In this document: positions 49,697-58,152 of the stretch, in pieces
Layout: each line of letters starts with the position of its first letter
Numbering within the stretch: position 1 is the first letter of the stretch
NCBI GenBank assembly: GCA_003213015.1
Contig: QCOG01000001.1
Span: 62,001 to 126,000 of the forward strand
DNA length: 64,000 bases
Origin: Pelagibacteraceae bacterium AG-430-F16
Lineage (GTDB): Bacteria; Pseudomonadota; Alphaproteobacteria; Pelagibacterales; Pelagibacteraceae
Direction of reading: 5' to 3'
The notes under the pieces: generated by a model
What the model was told of the DNA's origin: nothing
Databases searched by the model: none
What the model saw: the letters and a program-made list of their open reading frames with translations, nothing else
Made by a program: the position numbers and the translations under genes

Positions 49697-50615
49697 AAAA
49701 AGCAAAATTTTTGTTGCTGGCCACAAAGGCATGGTTGGCTCTGCGATTATTAGAAAATTAAAAAAAAAGGGCTTTTCCAATATTATATTTGCAGAAAAAA
49801 AAAAATTAAATTTACTTGACCAAGATAAAGTTTTTAAATTTTTAAAAAAAAACAAACCTGATTTAGTAATTATTGCAGCTGCTAGGGTTGGGGGAATACA
49901 AGCCAACTCTAATTTTAAGCAGATATTTATTTATGAAAATCTTCAGATTCAAAATAATTTAATTCATGGATCGTATCTTGCAAAAGTAAAAAATCTTATT
50001 TTTTTGGGATCGAGTTGTATTTATCCAAAATTTTGTAAACAGCCAATGAAAGAAAGTTATTTGCTTAGTGGTAAATTAGAGGAAACAAATGATGCTTATG
50101 CAATAGCCAAAATAGCTGGTATAACAATGTGTTACAATTATTCCCTAAAATATAAATTAAATTACCAATCTTTAATGCCACCTAATTTGTATGGTCCTGG
50201 AGATAATTATGATTTAAAAACTTCTCATTTTTTTCCAGCTCTATTAAAAAAAATTTATTTAGCAAAAATAAAAAGAAAAAAGATACTAAACGTTTGGGGT
50301 ACTGGCAAACCTAGAAGAGAATTAATGTTTGTTGAGGATTTCGCAGATGCACTAATTTACTTTATGAAAAAAAAAACAAAAGAGCCTTTTATTAATATTG
50401 GTGTAGGAAAAGATTTTACTATCGAATGGTATGCTAGGTACATTATGAAAAAATTAGGGGTAAAATTAAAAATTTGTTACGATAAGAATAGATTTGATGG
50501 TATGCCAAAAAAATGTCTAGATATAAGCCTCGCAAAAAAATATGGTTGGAAACCAACAAACAACCTAGACTATGGTTTTGATCTAACCCTTCGAGATTTT
50601 CTCAAAATTAGATAA
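49686..50615 (+). CDS. fcl: GDP-L-fucose synthase
   Basis: This extended SDR finishes GDP-L-fucose synthesis by epimerisation and NADPH reduction. The Rossmann VAGHKGMVGSAIIRKL (residues 10-25), the ARVGGIQANS loop, SSCIYPKFCKQP and YAIAKIAGITMC (YxxxK) are typical. MPPNLYGPGDNYD and FVEDFADALIYF also match. Length is 309. It overlaps gmd by 11 nt, so the pair is coupled. It is the last gene of the surface island before the 5S rRNA. Confidence 0.95.
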   Translation: MINKKSKIFVAGHKGMVGSAIIRKLKKKGFSNIIFAEKKKLNLLDQDKVFKFLKKNKPDLVIIAAARVGGIQANSNFKQIFIYENLQIQNNLIHGSYLAKVKNLIFLGSSCIYPKFCKQPMKESYLLSGKLEETNDAYAIAKIAGITMCYNYSLKYKLNYQSLMPPNLYGPGDNYDLKTSHFFPALLKKIYLAKIKRKKILNVWGTGKPRRELMFVEDFADALIYFMKKKTKEPFINIGVGKDFTIEWYARYIMKKLGVKLKICYDKNRFDGMPKKCLDISLAKKYGWKPTNNLDYGFDLTLRDFLKIR

Positions 50616-50634
50616 ATTCTTATTAAAATTATTA

Positions 50635-50662
50635 TTTACAACTTATAAATTTTAAGTATAAG
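50635..50662 (+). promoter_or_regulatory. sigma-70 promoter for the 5S rRNA gene
   Basis: TTTACA (50635-50640), a 16-bp spacer and TATAAG (50657-50662) end 5 bp before the first base of 5S rRNA, exactly where transcription should begin. It supports independent transcription of this 5S gene, which has no 16S or 23S gene upstream in the window. Confidence 0.55.
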
Positions 50663-50667
50663 TCTTA

Positions 50668-50784
50668 TGCCTGGTGATTATTGCGAAGGTGTAATACCCG
50701 ATCCCATTCCGAACTCGGTAGTCAAGCCCTTCTGCGCCGATGGTACTTTGTCTTAAGACATGGAAGAGTAGGACGTTGCCAGGC
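50668..50784 (+). rRNA. rrf: 5S ribosomal RNA
   Basis: The ends TGCCTGG and CCAGGC pair as helix I. The internal CCCGATCCCATTCCGAACTCGGTAGTCAAGC is the conserved loop B/helix III region, and GCGCCGATGGTA is the loop E/helix IV region. Length of about 117 is right. It stands alone: gmd-fcl lie upstream and rpmJ follows 9 nt later. A separated 5S gene is a known SAR11 arrangement. Confidence 0.96.
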
Positions 50785-50793
50785 TAACAAATT

Positions 50794-50919
50794 ATGAAAA
50801 TAAAAAGTTCCCTAAAATCATTAAAAAAAAGAGATCTTAACTCAAAGCTTGTTAAGAGAAGAGGAAGAGTTTACATAATTAATAAAAAAAACCCAAAATT
50901 TAAAGCTAGACAGAAGTAA
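50794..50919 (+). CDS. rpmJ: 50S ribosomal protein L36
   Basis: This 41-residue ORF is too short for the supplied track. It starts [14 protein letters not shown], continues [20 protein letters not shown] and ends ARQK, which is the zinc-free (C-minus) form of L36. The normal cysteines are absent, as in alphaproteobacteria. It starts 9 nt after the 5S gene and could be transcribed with it, which would tie two 50S components together. Confidence 0.93.
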   Translation: MKIKSSLKSLKKRDLNSKLVKRRGRVYIINKKNPKFKARQK

Positions 50920-50922
50920 TTT

Positions 50923-51033
50923 ATGGATAATGAAAACCATAAAAAAACATGGGATAATTTTACTAAGTTTGTTCTTTGGGGGACAATTTCAGTCATTGTT
51001 ATTCTTGCACTTCTAGCTATTTTCTTACTGTAA
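50923..51033 (+). CDS. aa3-type cytochrome c oxidase subunit IV-like small membrane protein
   Basis: This 36-residue peptide is absent from the supplied track: MDNENHKKTWDNFTKFVLWG followed by one hydrophobic helix (TISVIVILALLAIFLL). The hydrophilic head with a HxxTWxxFTKF pattern and the single helix are those of bacterial aa3 oxidase subunit IV. In many alphaproteobacteria this gene lies just before pntAA, as here (5 nt). It starts 3 nt after rpmJ. Confidence 0.8.
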   Translation: MDNENHKKTWDNFTKFVLWGTISVIVILALLAIFLL

Positions 51034-51038
51034 TTAGA

Positions 51039-52127
51039 ATGATTGTAGGTTCCATCAACGAAGATCGAAAAATTGAGAGTAGAGTTGCTATTACTCCAGA
51101 TAACGTAAAAAAATTTATTGGATTAGGTTTAAAAGTATTAGTAGAGAAAAATTATGCTCAACACCTTGGAATAGATGACAACGAATATGTGTCCTCAGGC
51201 GCGGAAATATCTGAAGATAAAAAAAAAATTTTGACTAATTCTAATTTTATACTTCAATTTAATTTACCATCAGAGGAAAATTTAAATTCTTTGAAAGAAA
51301 ATCAAAATTTAATTGGCGTTTTTAATCCTTACAATAATAAAGAAATTATCTCAGGTTTATCAAAAAAGAAAATCAATGTATTTTCGTTAGAATTGCTACC
51401 ACGAATTACCAGAGCTCAATCGATGGACATACTTTCATCTCAAGCCAATTTAGCTGGATACAAAGCTGTAGTAGAAGCTTTTGCAAACTTTAAAAAAGCA
51501 ATTCCAATGATGATGACAGCGGCGGGGACAATTCCAGCTGCAAAAATTTTAGTTGTAGGTGCAGGTGTTGCTGGATTACAGGCAATCGCAACAGCAAAAC
51601 GAATGGGTGGTATAGTTTTTGCAACTGATGTCAGAATGTCATCCAAAGAACAAGTTGAGAGTTTGGGTGGTAAATTTTTAACTGTAGAAGGTGCAGAAAA
51701 TCTTGAGACTTCTGGTGGATACGCTAAAGAAACCTCAAATGAATTTAAGAAAAAACAAGAAGATCTTCTTTCAGATACATTAAAAAAAATTGATATTGTA
51801 ATCTGTACAGCTTTAATACCTGGAAAAAAAGCTCCTGTGATCATTAAAGAAAGTATGATTAAAAATATGCAACCAGGTTCTATAATTTATGATTTGGCAG
51901 CTGTTCAGGGTGGAAACACTGCAGTAACTAAAGCAGATGAGGAAGTTGATTTAAATGGAGTAAAAATTATGGGTGAGAAAAATATTTTAAATAAACTTCC
52001 AGCTTCAGCCTCAAACTTATACTCAAAAAATATTTTTAATTTTGTATCAAATCTTTATGATAAAGAAAAAAAGGATGTTAATATTAATTTAGAGGACGAA
52101 ATAATTAAGGAAACGTTGGTAAAATAA
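51039..52127 (+). CDS. pntAA: NAD(P) transhydrogenase subunit alpha part 1 (dI domain)
   Basis: The first subunit binds NAD(H) in the proton-translocating transhydrogenase that drives NADPH formation. The N-terminal half starts [25 protein letters not shown] and the Rossmann motif is [20 protein letters not shown]. The mobile loop reads [13 protein letters not shown]. Length of 362 is standard for the three-subunit form. The track starts earlier at 50976, inside the small oxidase gene; the ATG at 51039 is the domain start. Confidence 0.95.
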   Translation: MIVGSINEDRKIESRVAITPDNVKKFIGLGLKVLVEKNYAQHLGIDDNEYVSSGAEISEDKKKILTNSNFILQFNLPSEENLNSLKENQNLIGVFNPYNNKEIISGLSKKKINVFSLELLPRITRAQSMDILSSQANLAGYKAVVEAFANFKKAIPMMMTAAGTIPAAKILVVGAGVAGLQAIATAKRMGGIVFATDVRMSSKEQVESLGGKFLTVEGAENLETSGGYAKETSNEFKKKQEDLLSDTLKKIDIVICTALIPGKKAPVIIKESMIKNMQPGSIIYDLAAVQGGNTAVTKADEEVDLNGVKIMGEKNILNKLPASASNLYSKNIFNFVSNLYDKEKKDVNINLEDEIIKETLVK

Positions 52128-52129
52128 CT

Positions 52130-52381
52130 ATGGAAATAGACCCATTTATTTTTAGATTAAGTATATTTATATTATCTATCTTTGTTGGCTACTATGTTGT
52201 ATGGAGCGTTACACCTTCATTACATACTCCTTTAATGTCTGTCACTAACGCAATATCTTCAGTAATTATTGTTGGAGCTATTATTGCATCATTGGCTGGT
52301 TCAAATTTAAGTATCTTTAACCAATCCAGTATATTCAGGAATTTTATTTATTTTAGCTTTAAGAGGTTTGTCTTCTCCTGA
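52130..52381 (+). CDS. pntAB: NAD(P) transhydrogenase subunit alpha part 2, C-terminally truncated
   Basis: Residues 1-58 match the membrane subunit well: [29 protein letters not shown], then two helices through [19 protein letters not shown]. After that the frame enters sequence that in the +1 frame encodes the first helix of PntB, and it stops at 83 residues with [11 protein letters not shown]. The third helix and the FGGFLVTQRML ending of normal PntAB (about 100 residues) are missing, as are the gene boundary and the pntB start. This is a deletion with frameshift, or a sequence error. Confidence 0.8.
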   Translation: MEIDPFIFRLSIFILSIFVGYYVVWSVTPSLHTPLMSVTNAISSVIIVGAIIASLAGSNLSIFNQSSIFRNFIYFSFKRFVFS

Positions 52382-53693
52382 AACTTCAAGACAGGGAAAT
52401 TTGTTTGGGATAATTGGAATGGTAATTGCTATAACTGTTACTTTTCTTTCTATAGATAATTTTTCAAGTGGATTTCTTTATGTAATACTTTTCTTACTTA
52501 TTGGTGGTTCAATAGGTGCTTTTATTGCATTTAAAATACCCATGACTGCGATGCCAGAATTAGTAGCTGGCTTTCATAGTTTGGTAGGTTTGGCTGCAGT
52601 TTTCGTTGCAATATCTGCTTTTATAAGTCCCGAAGTTTTTAATTTAGGTTCCTCAGGAAATATTAAATTAGCTAGTCTAATTGAAATGTCCATAGGAGCA
52701 GCTGTTGGGGCAATTACTTTTTCAGGTTCAATAATAGCTTTTCTTAAATTAAGAGGGTTAATGTCAGGATCCCCAATAACTTTTCCAGGACAACACATAT
52801 TGAATTTATTAATTTTAATTTCTATTATAATTCTTACATATTTTTTATGTTTGAATCAGTCTCCTAATTTTTTCTGGTCATTAATTGCAATTTCTTTTCT
52901 AGTTGGTTTTTTATTAATCATTCCGATAGGTGGCGCAGATATGCCAGTAGTAATTTCAATGCTTAATTCTTATTCAGGCTGGGCTGCAGCTGGAATAGGT
53001 TTTACTTTAGAAAATACTGCCTTGATAATTACTGGCGCTTTAGTGGGTTCCTCAGGTGCAATACTATCTTACATAATGTGCAAGGGTATGAATAGATCAT
53101 TTTTTAATGTTATACTTGGAGGATTTGGAGGAACGGATCAAACTTCAAGCAAGACAAGTAAAGAACAAAAACCAGTTAAAAGTGGGAATGCAGATGATGC
53201 AGCTTTTTTAATGAAAAATGCTTCATCAGTTATAATTGTTCCTGGATATGGAATGGCTGTTGCACAGGCACAACATGCTTTAAGGGAAATGGTAGACTCT
53301 CTTAAAAAAAATGGAGTTAAAGTTTCATACGCGATTCATCCTGTTGCAGGTAGAATGCCAGGTCACATGAATGTTTTACTAGCTGAGGCAAATGTTCCTT
53401 ATGACGAGGTTTTCGAATTAGAGGAAATTAATAATGATTTTGCTAATTGTGATGTTGCTTTTATAATAGGTGCAAATGATGTAACAAACCCTGTCGCCAA
53501 AACTGACCCACAAAGCCCAATTTATGGAATGCCAGTCTTAGACGTTGAAAAAAGTAAATCAGTCTTATTTGTTAAAAGAAGTTTGTCCCCTGGATATGCC
53601 GGAATAGATAATGATTTATTTTACAGAGACAATACTCTAATGTTGTTTGCAGATGCAAAAAAAATGACTGAAGATATAATTAAAAATTTATAA
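52368..53693 (+). CDS. pntB: NAD(P) transhydrogenase subunit beta, start missing
   Basis: PntB carries the membrane channel helices and the NADP(H) domain (dIII). [39 protein letters not shown] and the NADP loop [18 protein letters not shown] are typical. The frame is open back to 52311, and homology clearly continues upstream ([12 protein letters not shown]), but no ATG or GTG exists; the track uses TTG at 52368, which would cut off the first helix. The rest is intact to the normal C-terminus. It may be made by frameshift from pntAB or be damaged. Confidence 0.88.
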   Translation: MSSPETSRQGNLFGIIGMVIAITVTFLSIDNFSSGFLYVILFLLIGGSIGAFIAFKIPMTAMPELVAGFHSLVGLAAVFVAISAFISPEVFNLGSSGNIKLASLIEMSIGAAVGAITFSGSIIAFLKLRGLMSGSPITFPGQHILNLLILISIIILTYFLCLNQSPNFFWSLIAISFLVGFLLIIPIGGADMPVVISMLNSYSGWAAAGIGFTLENTALIITGALVGSSGAILSYIMCKGMNRSFFNVILGGFGGTDQTSSKTSKEQKPVKSGNADDAAFLMKNASSVIIVPGYGMAVAQAQHALREMVDSLKKNGVKVSYAIHPVAGRMPGHMNVLLAEANVPYDEVFELEEINNDFANCDVAFIIGANDVTNPVAKTDPQSPIYGMPVLDVEKSKSVLFVKRSLSPGYAGIDNDLFYRDNTLMLFADAKKMTEDIIKNL

Positions 53694-53695
53694 AA

Positions 53696-54388
53696 TTGAC
53701 TAAAATATTTTGTGATATTGCAGACTTAGATTTAATAAGGAAATTTAATAGAAAAAAAATCGTTAAGGGATTTACAACCAATCCATCTTTAATGAGAAAA
53801 GCAGGCGCTAGGGATTATAAGTCTTTTAGTAAAAAAATATTAAGAAATACATCCAAACCTGTTTCCTGTGAGGTATTCGCAGATGATATAAAAGGCATGA
53901 TCAATCAAGGTAAAAAAATTAGTGAATGGGGAAAAAATGTTTATGTAAAGGTTCCAGTTACAAATTCAAGGGGAGAATTCATGGGAAATGTCATTAGTGA
54001 GTTAAATCAAAATAATATAAAATTAAACATAACTGCCGTTTTTAAATTTGACCAAACTAAAAAAATATTAAAAAAAATTAATAAAAAAACAAAAGTTATC
54101 ATTTCAATTTTTGCAGGTAGGGCAGGCGATGCGGGTAAAGATCCAGTTCCTGAATTTAAAAAAAGCATCAATGCAGCAAAAAAATTTAAGAATGTTGAAA
54201 TATTATGGGCAAGTGTAAGGGAGCCATACAATTATACTCAAGCAAAACAAATAGGATGTCATATAATTACTGTACCTCCAACAATTATAGAAAAAATTGA
54301 GAAATTTGGCAAATCCTACAACGAATTAACTCTTGAAACTGTAAAAACTTTTTTAGTTGATAGCAAAAAATCAAATTTTAGGATTTAA
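53696..54388 (+). CDS. Transaldolase / fructose-6-phosphate aldolase family
   Basis: This is a TIM-barrel aldolase of the small transaldolase subfamily. The N-terminal FCDIADLDLIRKF, the TTNPSLM motif (near residue 28) and the Schiff-base Lys in NVYVKVPVTNS (near residue 84) are present. ISIFAGRAGDAG follows. At 230 residues it is close to F6P-aldolase-like transaldolases. It would link fructose 6-phosphate with erythrose 4-phosphate beside transketolase, found elsewhere in this window. The start is TTG, 2 nt after pntB. Substrate is not fixed by sequence. Confidence 0.85.
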   Translation: MTKIFCDIADLDLIRKFNRKKIVKGFTTNPSLMRKAGARDYKSFSKKILRNTSKPVSCEVFADDIKGMINQGKKISEWGKNVYVKVPVTNSRGEFMGNVISELNQNNIKLNITAVFKFDQTKKILKKINKKTKVIISIFAGRAGDAGKDPVPEFKKSINAAKKFKNVEILWASVREPYNYTQAKQIGCHIITVPPTIIEKIEKFGKSYNELTLETVKTFLVDSKKSNFRI

Positions 54389-54401
54389 TTTTAATTTTAA
54401 A

Positions 54402-55652
54402 ATGTCATTAAATAATATCAAAATATTATTATTTTCAGCATTTCTTTATTTTACTTTATTGTCAGGTTTTTTTTTAAATGAGAGTTTAAATGGTGGGGCT
54501 TATAAAGATTGGCTTGGATCAAATTTAAATCCAATAAAAGATTTTTCAAAAAACTTTTACGAAACGCTTAATAATTATGATAAATATAATCATAGACATT
54601 CTCCGGTATATTTAATTTTTTTGTCAACTTTTTTAAGATTTGATTTTTCTTTTGAAACATTAAGATTAATTCACTTACATTTATCAATTCCCTTAATAAT
54701 AGTTTTTTATAAATGTTTGTGCTTAAAATTCAAAAATATTGAAAAATCATATCTTATATTATTAGCTTTAGTTATTTTTTTGTCCCCAACTTTTAGGTCT
54801 TTATCAATTTGGCCTGATAGTCGTCTACCTGGTCTATTATTTTTTACAAGCACAATTTATTTTTTTTTAAAATACGAGGAAACCAAGTCTGAAAAATTTA
54901 TTTGGTTGACCTCATTATTTTTAGTAATTTCATCTTATATTAGTCCTAATTTCTCTTTATTCTTTTTTTATTTTTTTTACAATATATTTAAACAGATTAG
55001 TTTCTCGAAAGTATTATTATTTTTTTTGTTTAACTTAATATTAGCATCTCCGATGTTTGTTTATATTTTTATTATGGATGTAGACTTTTTATCTTCTGGA
55101 GGAACACCCGCATTAGATAATCAATCATTCTCTTTTAATTATAATTTTGCAAATAAAATTTTATTAATTAGCTCAATAATATTCTTTCATTTACTACCCG
55201 TACTAATATGGAAAAAACATTTTATAAATTTTTTGAGTTTCTCTAAGAAAAATATTATGGTTATTTTTGTCATTTCTGGAATTTTAATATACTTTTTTAA
55301 TTACAAGATTGAATATACGGGTGGTGGAGTTTTTTTTCATTTATCATATTTGTTTTTTGAAAATAATTATTTATTTTATATTATTTCAATTATCTCACTA
55401 TCATTTGTTTTGTATTTATGTAAATTAAATATAAAAAATTCTTTATTTTTTTTTATATTAATTTTAACAAATATTCAAAATACAGTTTATCATAAATATT
55501 ATGAGCCATTATTGTTGATTGTATTTTTTACGATCTTTAAAGATGTAAGTGCTGAATCCTTTTTGAAAAAAAAAAGGAATATCTTAAGTATATATGCTCT
55601 CAGTGTTTTTTTTATAGTTACAAAAATTTATAAAAATTATTATCTAATATGA
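54402..55652 (+). CDS. Polytopic membrane protein, possible GT-C glycosyltransferase
   Basis: The protein has 416 residues from the ATG at 54402 and about ten membrane helices. The track start at 54357 lies in the transaldolase gene and is unlikely. The first periplasmic loop has YKDWLGSNLNPIKDF and NYDKYNHRHSPVYLIFL. The second reads LSIWPDSRLPGLLFFTS, which resembles the acidic lipid-sugar site and helix layout of GT-C or DUF2029 enzymes. I do not recognise the family with confidence. The gene is extremely T-rich because of its Phe, Leu and Ile helices. It ends 1 bp before tRNA-Met on the other strand. Confidence 0.55.
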   Translation: MSLNNIKILLFSAFLYFTLLSGFFLNESLNGGAYKDWLGSNLNPIKDFSKNFYETLNNYDKYNHRHSPVYLIFLSTFLRFDFSFETLRLIHLHLSIPLIIVFYKCLCLKFKNIEKSYLILLALVIFLSPTFRSLSIWPDSRLPGLLFFTSTIYFFLKYEETKSEKFIWLTSLFLVISSYISPNFSLFFFYFFYNIFKQISFSKVLLFFLFNLILASPMFVYIFIMDVDFLSSGGTPALDNQSFSFNYNFANKILLISSIIFFHLLPVLIWKKHFINFLSFSKKNIMVIFVISGILIYFFNYKIEYTGGGVFFHLSYLFFENNYLFYIISIISLSFVLYLCKLNIKNSLFFFILILTNIQNTVYHKYYEPLLLIVFFTIFKDVSAESFLKKKRNILSIYALSVFFIVTKIYKNYYLI

Positions 55653-55653
55653 T

Positions 55654-55730
<77 letters not shown>

Positions 55731-55733
55731 ATA

Positions 55734-55940
55734 TTAAATTCTATTTTTAAGTTTGTTAAGCTTCTTAACTCTTTTAATATTCTCTTGCAGGATTCTTTTT
55801 TTCTTTTCAGATGGTTTTTCGTAAGTGTTTTTAAGTTTGACTATCCTAAAAAATCCGTCTCTCTGTAGTTTTCTCTTTAAAACTCTCAAAGCTTGTTCTA
55901 CATTATTATCTTTAACGTCTATTTTAATAACATCCTCCAA
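55734..55940 (-). CDS. rpsU: 30S ribosomal protein S21
   Basis: S21 is a small basic 30S protein near the anti-Shine-Dalgarno platform. DNNVEQALRVLKRKLQRDGFF and YEKPSEKKKR are diagnostic. The track uses TTG at 55940. A strong GGAGG at 55938-55934 overlaps that TTG and sits 5 nt before ATT at 55928, where alignment to S21 (IKIDVKDNNV against M-K-I-x-V) would place the first residue. So the real start may be AUU. An out-of-frame ATG in GGAGGATG would code only four residues before a stop. Confidence 0.93.
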   Translation of the reverse strand: MEDVIKIDVKDNNVEQALRVLKRKLQRDGFFRIVKLKNTYEKPSEKKKRILQENIKRVKKLNKLKNRI

Positions 55941-55987
55941 AAAAAAAGTTTAAATAACACTTATAAAATTTCATGTCTATCAGTTTT

Positions 55988-56572
55988 TTAAGAATTTTGA
56001 CTTTGAGTTACTTTTAAAGCCTTCTCTTTTAATTTTTTCTCTCTCTTTATACGTCTTTCTGCTTTCTCACTTGCCTCTAGAAGGTCTTTTTGAGTGAATA
56101 AATTCATCGCAACAGGGTCTTTTGCATTTAAATTATTATAATTCCAGTAACTTTTATTTCTGATAGATACAACTGAGTTTTTTGTTATACCCACAAGTTT
56201 GGCTATTTGAGAGTCCTTTAATTGCGGATAACTTTTAATTAGCCACAAAACAGAGTCTGGTTTATCTTGTCTTTTTGATAAGGGAACATATTTCTTAATT
56301 TTCTTTTCATCAGATGTTATTTCAACATCGGTACTAGTGATTTTTAATGCTCTATCTTGATCCTTGCTCGACAATTCGATTTCTTCCTTAGTCAGTTGTC
56401 CTGATGTGATAGGATTATAAGCTTTAATACCTTTTGCTACTTCACCATCTGCAATGCCCTGAACTTCTACCTCGTGAAGGTTACAAAAATCAGCAATTTG
56501 TTTAAATGTTAAAGTTGTGTTTTCTACAAGCCAAACAGCAGTTGCCATCGGCATTAATGGCGATATTGTCAT
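55988..56572 (-). CDS. TrcR/DUF1013 cell-cycle transcriptional regulator
   Basis: The sequence LMPMATAVWLVENTTLTFKQIADFCNLHEVEVQGIADGEVAKG is the conserved start of DUF1013, an alphaproteobacterial family that includes TrcR (cell-cycle transcriptional regulator). A second helical repeat (SVLWLIKSYPQLKDSQIAKLVGITKNSVVSIRNKSYWN) looks like a helix-turn-helix. A Lys-rich C-terminal tail follows. Length is 194. It is 1 nt after rpmE on the same strand. Together with CcrM it hints at a retained cell-cycle network. Confidence 0.88.
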   Translation of the reverse strand: MTISPLMPMATAVWLVENTTLTFKQIADFCNLHEVEVQGIADGEVAKGIKAYNPITSGQLTKEEIELSSKDQDRALKITSTDVEITSDEKKIKKYVPLSKRQDKPDSVLWLIKSYPQLKDSQIAKLVGITKNSVVSIRNKSYWNYNNLNAKDPVAMNLFTQKDLLEASEKAERRIKREKKLKEKALKVTQSQNS

Positions 56573-56573
56573 T

Positions 56574-56801
56574 TTATTTACTCTTAGATTTAAAGTTTTG
56601 GAATTTCTTATTGAACCTACTTACTCTTCCTTTATCGAGCAACTTTTGTTTACCACCCGTCCAGGCTGAGTGAGACTTTGGGTCAATTTCTAATTTTAAA
56701 ATCTCTCCTTCAGAGCCCCATGTTGACTTAGTTTCAAATTGAGATCCATCTGTCATCTCTACTTTGATGGTGTGATAGTTTGGGTGAATTTTTTTTTTCA
56801 T
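56574..56801 (-). CDS. rpmE: 50S ribosomal protein L31
   Basis: This 75-residue L31 starts [28 protein letters not shown] and continues [31 protein letters not shown]. It has no cysteines, so it is the zinc-independent (C-minus) form seen in alphaproteobacteria. It lies 35 bp after the inositol-phosphatase gene and 1 nt before trcR. Confidence 0.96.
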   Translation of the reverse strand: MKKKIHPNYHTIKVEMTDGSQFETKSTWGSEGEILKLEIDPKSHSAWTGGKQKLLDKGRVSRFNKKFQNFKSKSK

Positions 56802-56836
56802 AGATGAACTTATAGCAAATGAAAATTATAAAACAA

Positions 56837-57577
56837 TTAAAACATAGAAATTTTGCTATTAATTTCCTTTTCAATACTTTGGTTAGATGCAATTAGGCTT
56901 ATATTTTCAGTTTTTTTTAAATCAATATCACTTAAAACTCCGCCAGCCTCTCTGACTAATATTGAACCTGCTGCAATGTCCCATAAACTTAAATTTTTGT
57001 GAAAACTTCCATCAAATCTTCCACACGATACATATGCAAGATCTAAAGCGGCACTACCCGTAATTCGAATTGTCAAACCGTCTGAAGAAATCTTTTTACT
57101 GTTAGATGAGAATAAGCATTCAGAAATTTCTCTTTTTTTTGAAACTCTTATACTCTTATTATTCATGTATGCACCAGAATTTTTCTCTGCATAATAGATT
57201 TCGTCTTTAATGGGATCAAATATTACGCCAGAAACAATTTCATTATTTAAAACTAAGCCAATTGAAATACAGAAATGGGGTATGCCATTTATAAAATTTG
57301 TTGTACCATCTATTGGGTCTATAACCCAAAAGTTTTCTTCATCTTCATTTTTAATAAAACCACTCTCCTCTGTTAAAAAAGAATATTTTTTTTTTGATTT
57401 AGATAGTTCATTAACCAACATATTTTCAACTTTTCTATCTGCATTTGTAACAAAATTTTTTGGCCCCTTTATTGAAACTTGAAGTTTTTCAACTTCTCCA
57501 AAGTCTCTTATCAATACTTTGGAAACTTTTTCACATGACTTTATCATTAAATTTAAATTAGGGGAAATCGAATTCAT
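56837..57577 (-). CDS. suhB: Inositol monophosphatase family protein (SuhB-like)
   Basis: The metal-binding motifs of the family are visible: TEESGF, then WVIDPIDGTTNFINGIPHF (near residues 80-98) and LSLWDIAAGSILVREAGG. These coordinate Mg2+ for hydrolysis of inositol or related phosphates; SuhB in E. coli also binds the rRNA antitermination complex. The length of 246 is slightly short. It follows efp by 2 nt, so it is in the tkt-gap-pgk-fba-thiE-efp operon. The exact substrate is unknown. Confidence 0.9.
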   Translation of the reverse strand: MNSISPNLNLMIKSCEKVSKVLIRDFGEVEKLQVSIKGPKNFVTNADRKVENMLVNELSKSKKKYSFLTEESGFIKNEDEENFWVIDPIDGTTNFINGIPHFCISIGLVLNNEIVSGVIFDPIKDEIYYAEKNSGAYMNNKSIRVSKKREISECLFSSNSKKISSDGLTIRITGSAALDLAYVSCGRFDGSFHKNLSLWDIAAGSILVREAGGVLSDIDLKKTENISLIASNQSIEKEINSKISMF

Positions 57578-57579
57578 AT

Positions 57580-58152
57580 CTATAATTTTTTAATATACTC
57601 AATTGTTCTTGTATCTATTAATATTTCATCCCCACTTTCTATAAATGGTGGAACTTGAATTTTTATATCATTTTCTAAAACTGCAGGTTTATAAGATGAT
57701 GATACTGTTTGACCTTTTAATGCAACATCGGTTGATTTTATCTTAAATTGCACTTGATTTGGTAGCTCAATACCTATGGCCTTATCTTCGTGAAATATCA
57801 GATCTACATTTAGGTTTTCTTTTAATAGTTTACCTTTTTCTCCTATTATGTCTTTTTTAACATCTACTTGTTCGAAATTTTTTTGATTTATAAAGTAGTA
57901 ATTTATTTCATCATCATACAAATAATTAAATTCAATATTCTCTATACTTGCTTTTTCTATAGTTTCATTAGACCTGAACCTCTCATTTAGTTTTGTATTT
58001 TTATTTATACTTTTCATCTCAACTTGACAAAAGGCTCCACCTTTGCCAGGTTTAACGTGTTGAGTTTTTAAGATTTCCCACAGATCTTCTTTGTACTCAA
58101 TCAACATTCCAACTTTAATTTCATTTGCGTTTATTTTCATAAAATTCTTCAA
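57580..58152 (-). CDS. efp: Translation elongation factor P
   Basis: EF-P rescues ribosomes stalled at polyproline. The three beta domains are visible. Domain I carries the loop HVKPGKGGAFCQVE (lysine near residue 36), which in many bacteria is modified by EpmA. The middle domain (VDLIFHEDKAIGIELPNQVQF) and domain III (VPPFIESGDEILIDTRT) follow. Length is 190. It overlaps thiE by 32 nt; an internal ATG at 58140 (MKINANEIKVGM) would reduce this and fits the family start. Confidence 0.95.
   Translation of the reverse strand: MKNFMKINANEIKVGMLIEYKEDLWEILKTQHVKPGKGGAFCQVEMKSINKNTKLNERFRSNETIEKASIENIEFNYLYDDEINYYFINQKNFEQVDVKKDIIGEKGKLLKENLNVDLIFHEDKAIGIELPNQVQFKIKSTDVALKGQTVSSSYKPAVLENDIKIQVPPFIESGDEILIDTRTIEYIKKL

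Noticed and set aside
51440-51844. 134-codon ORF antisense to pntAA
   Set aside because: It opposes conserved NAD-domain sequence and shows no domain of its own.
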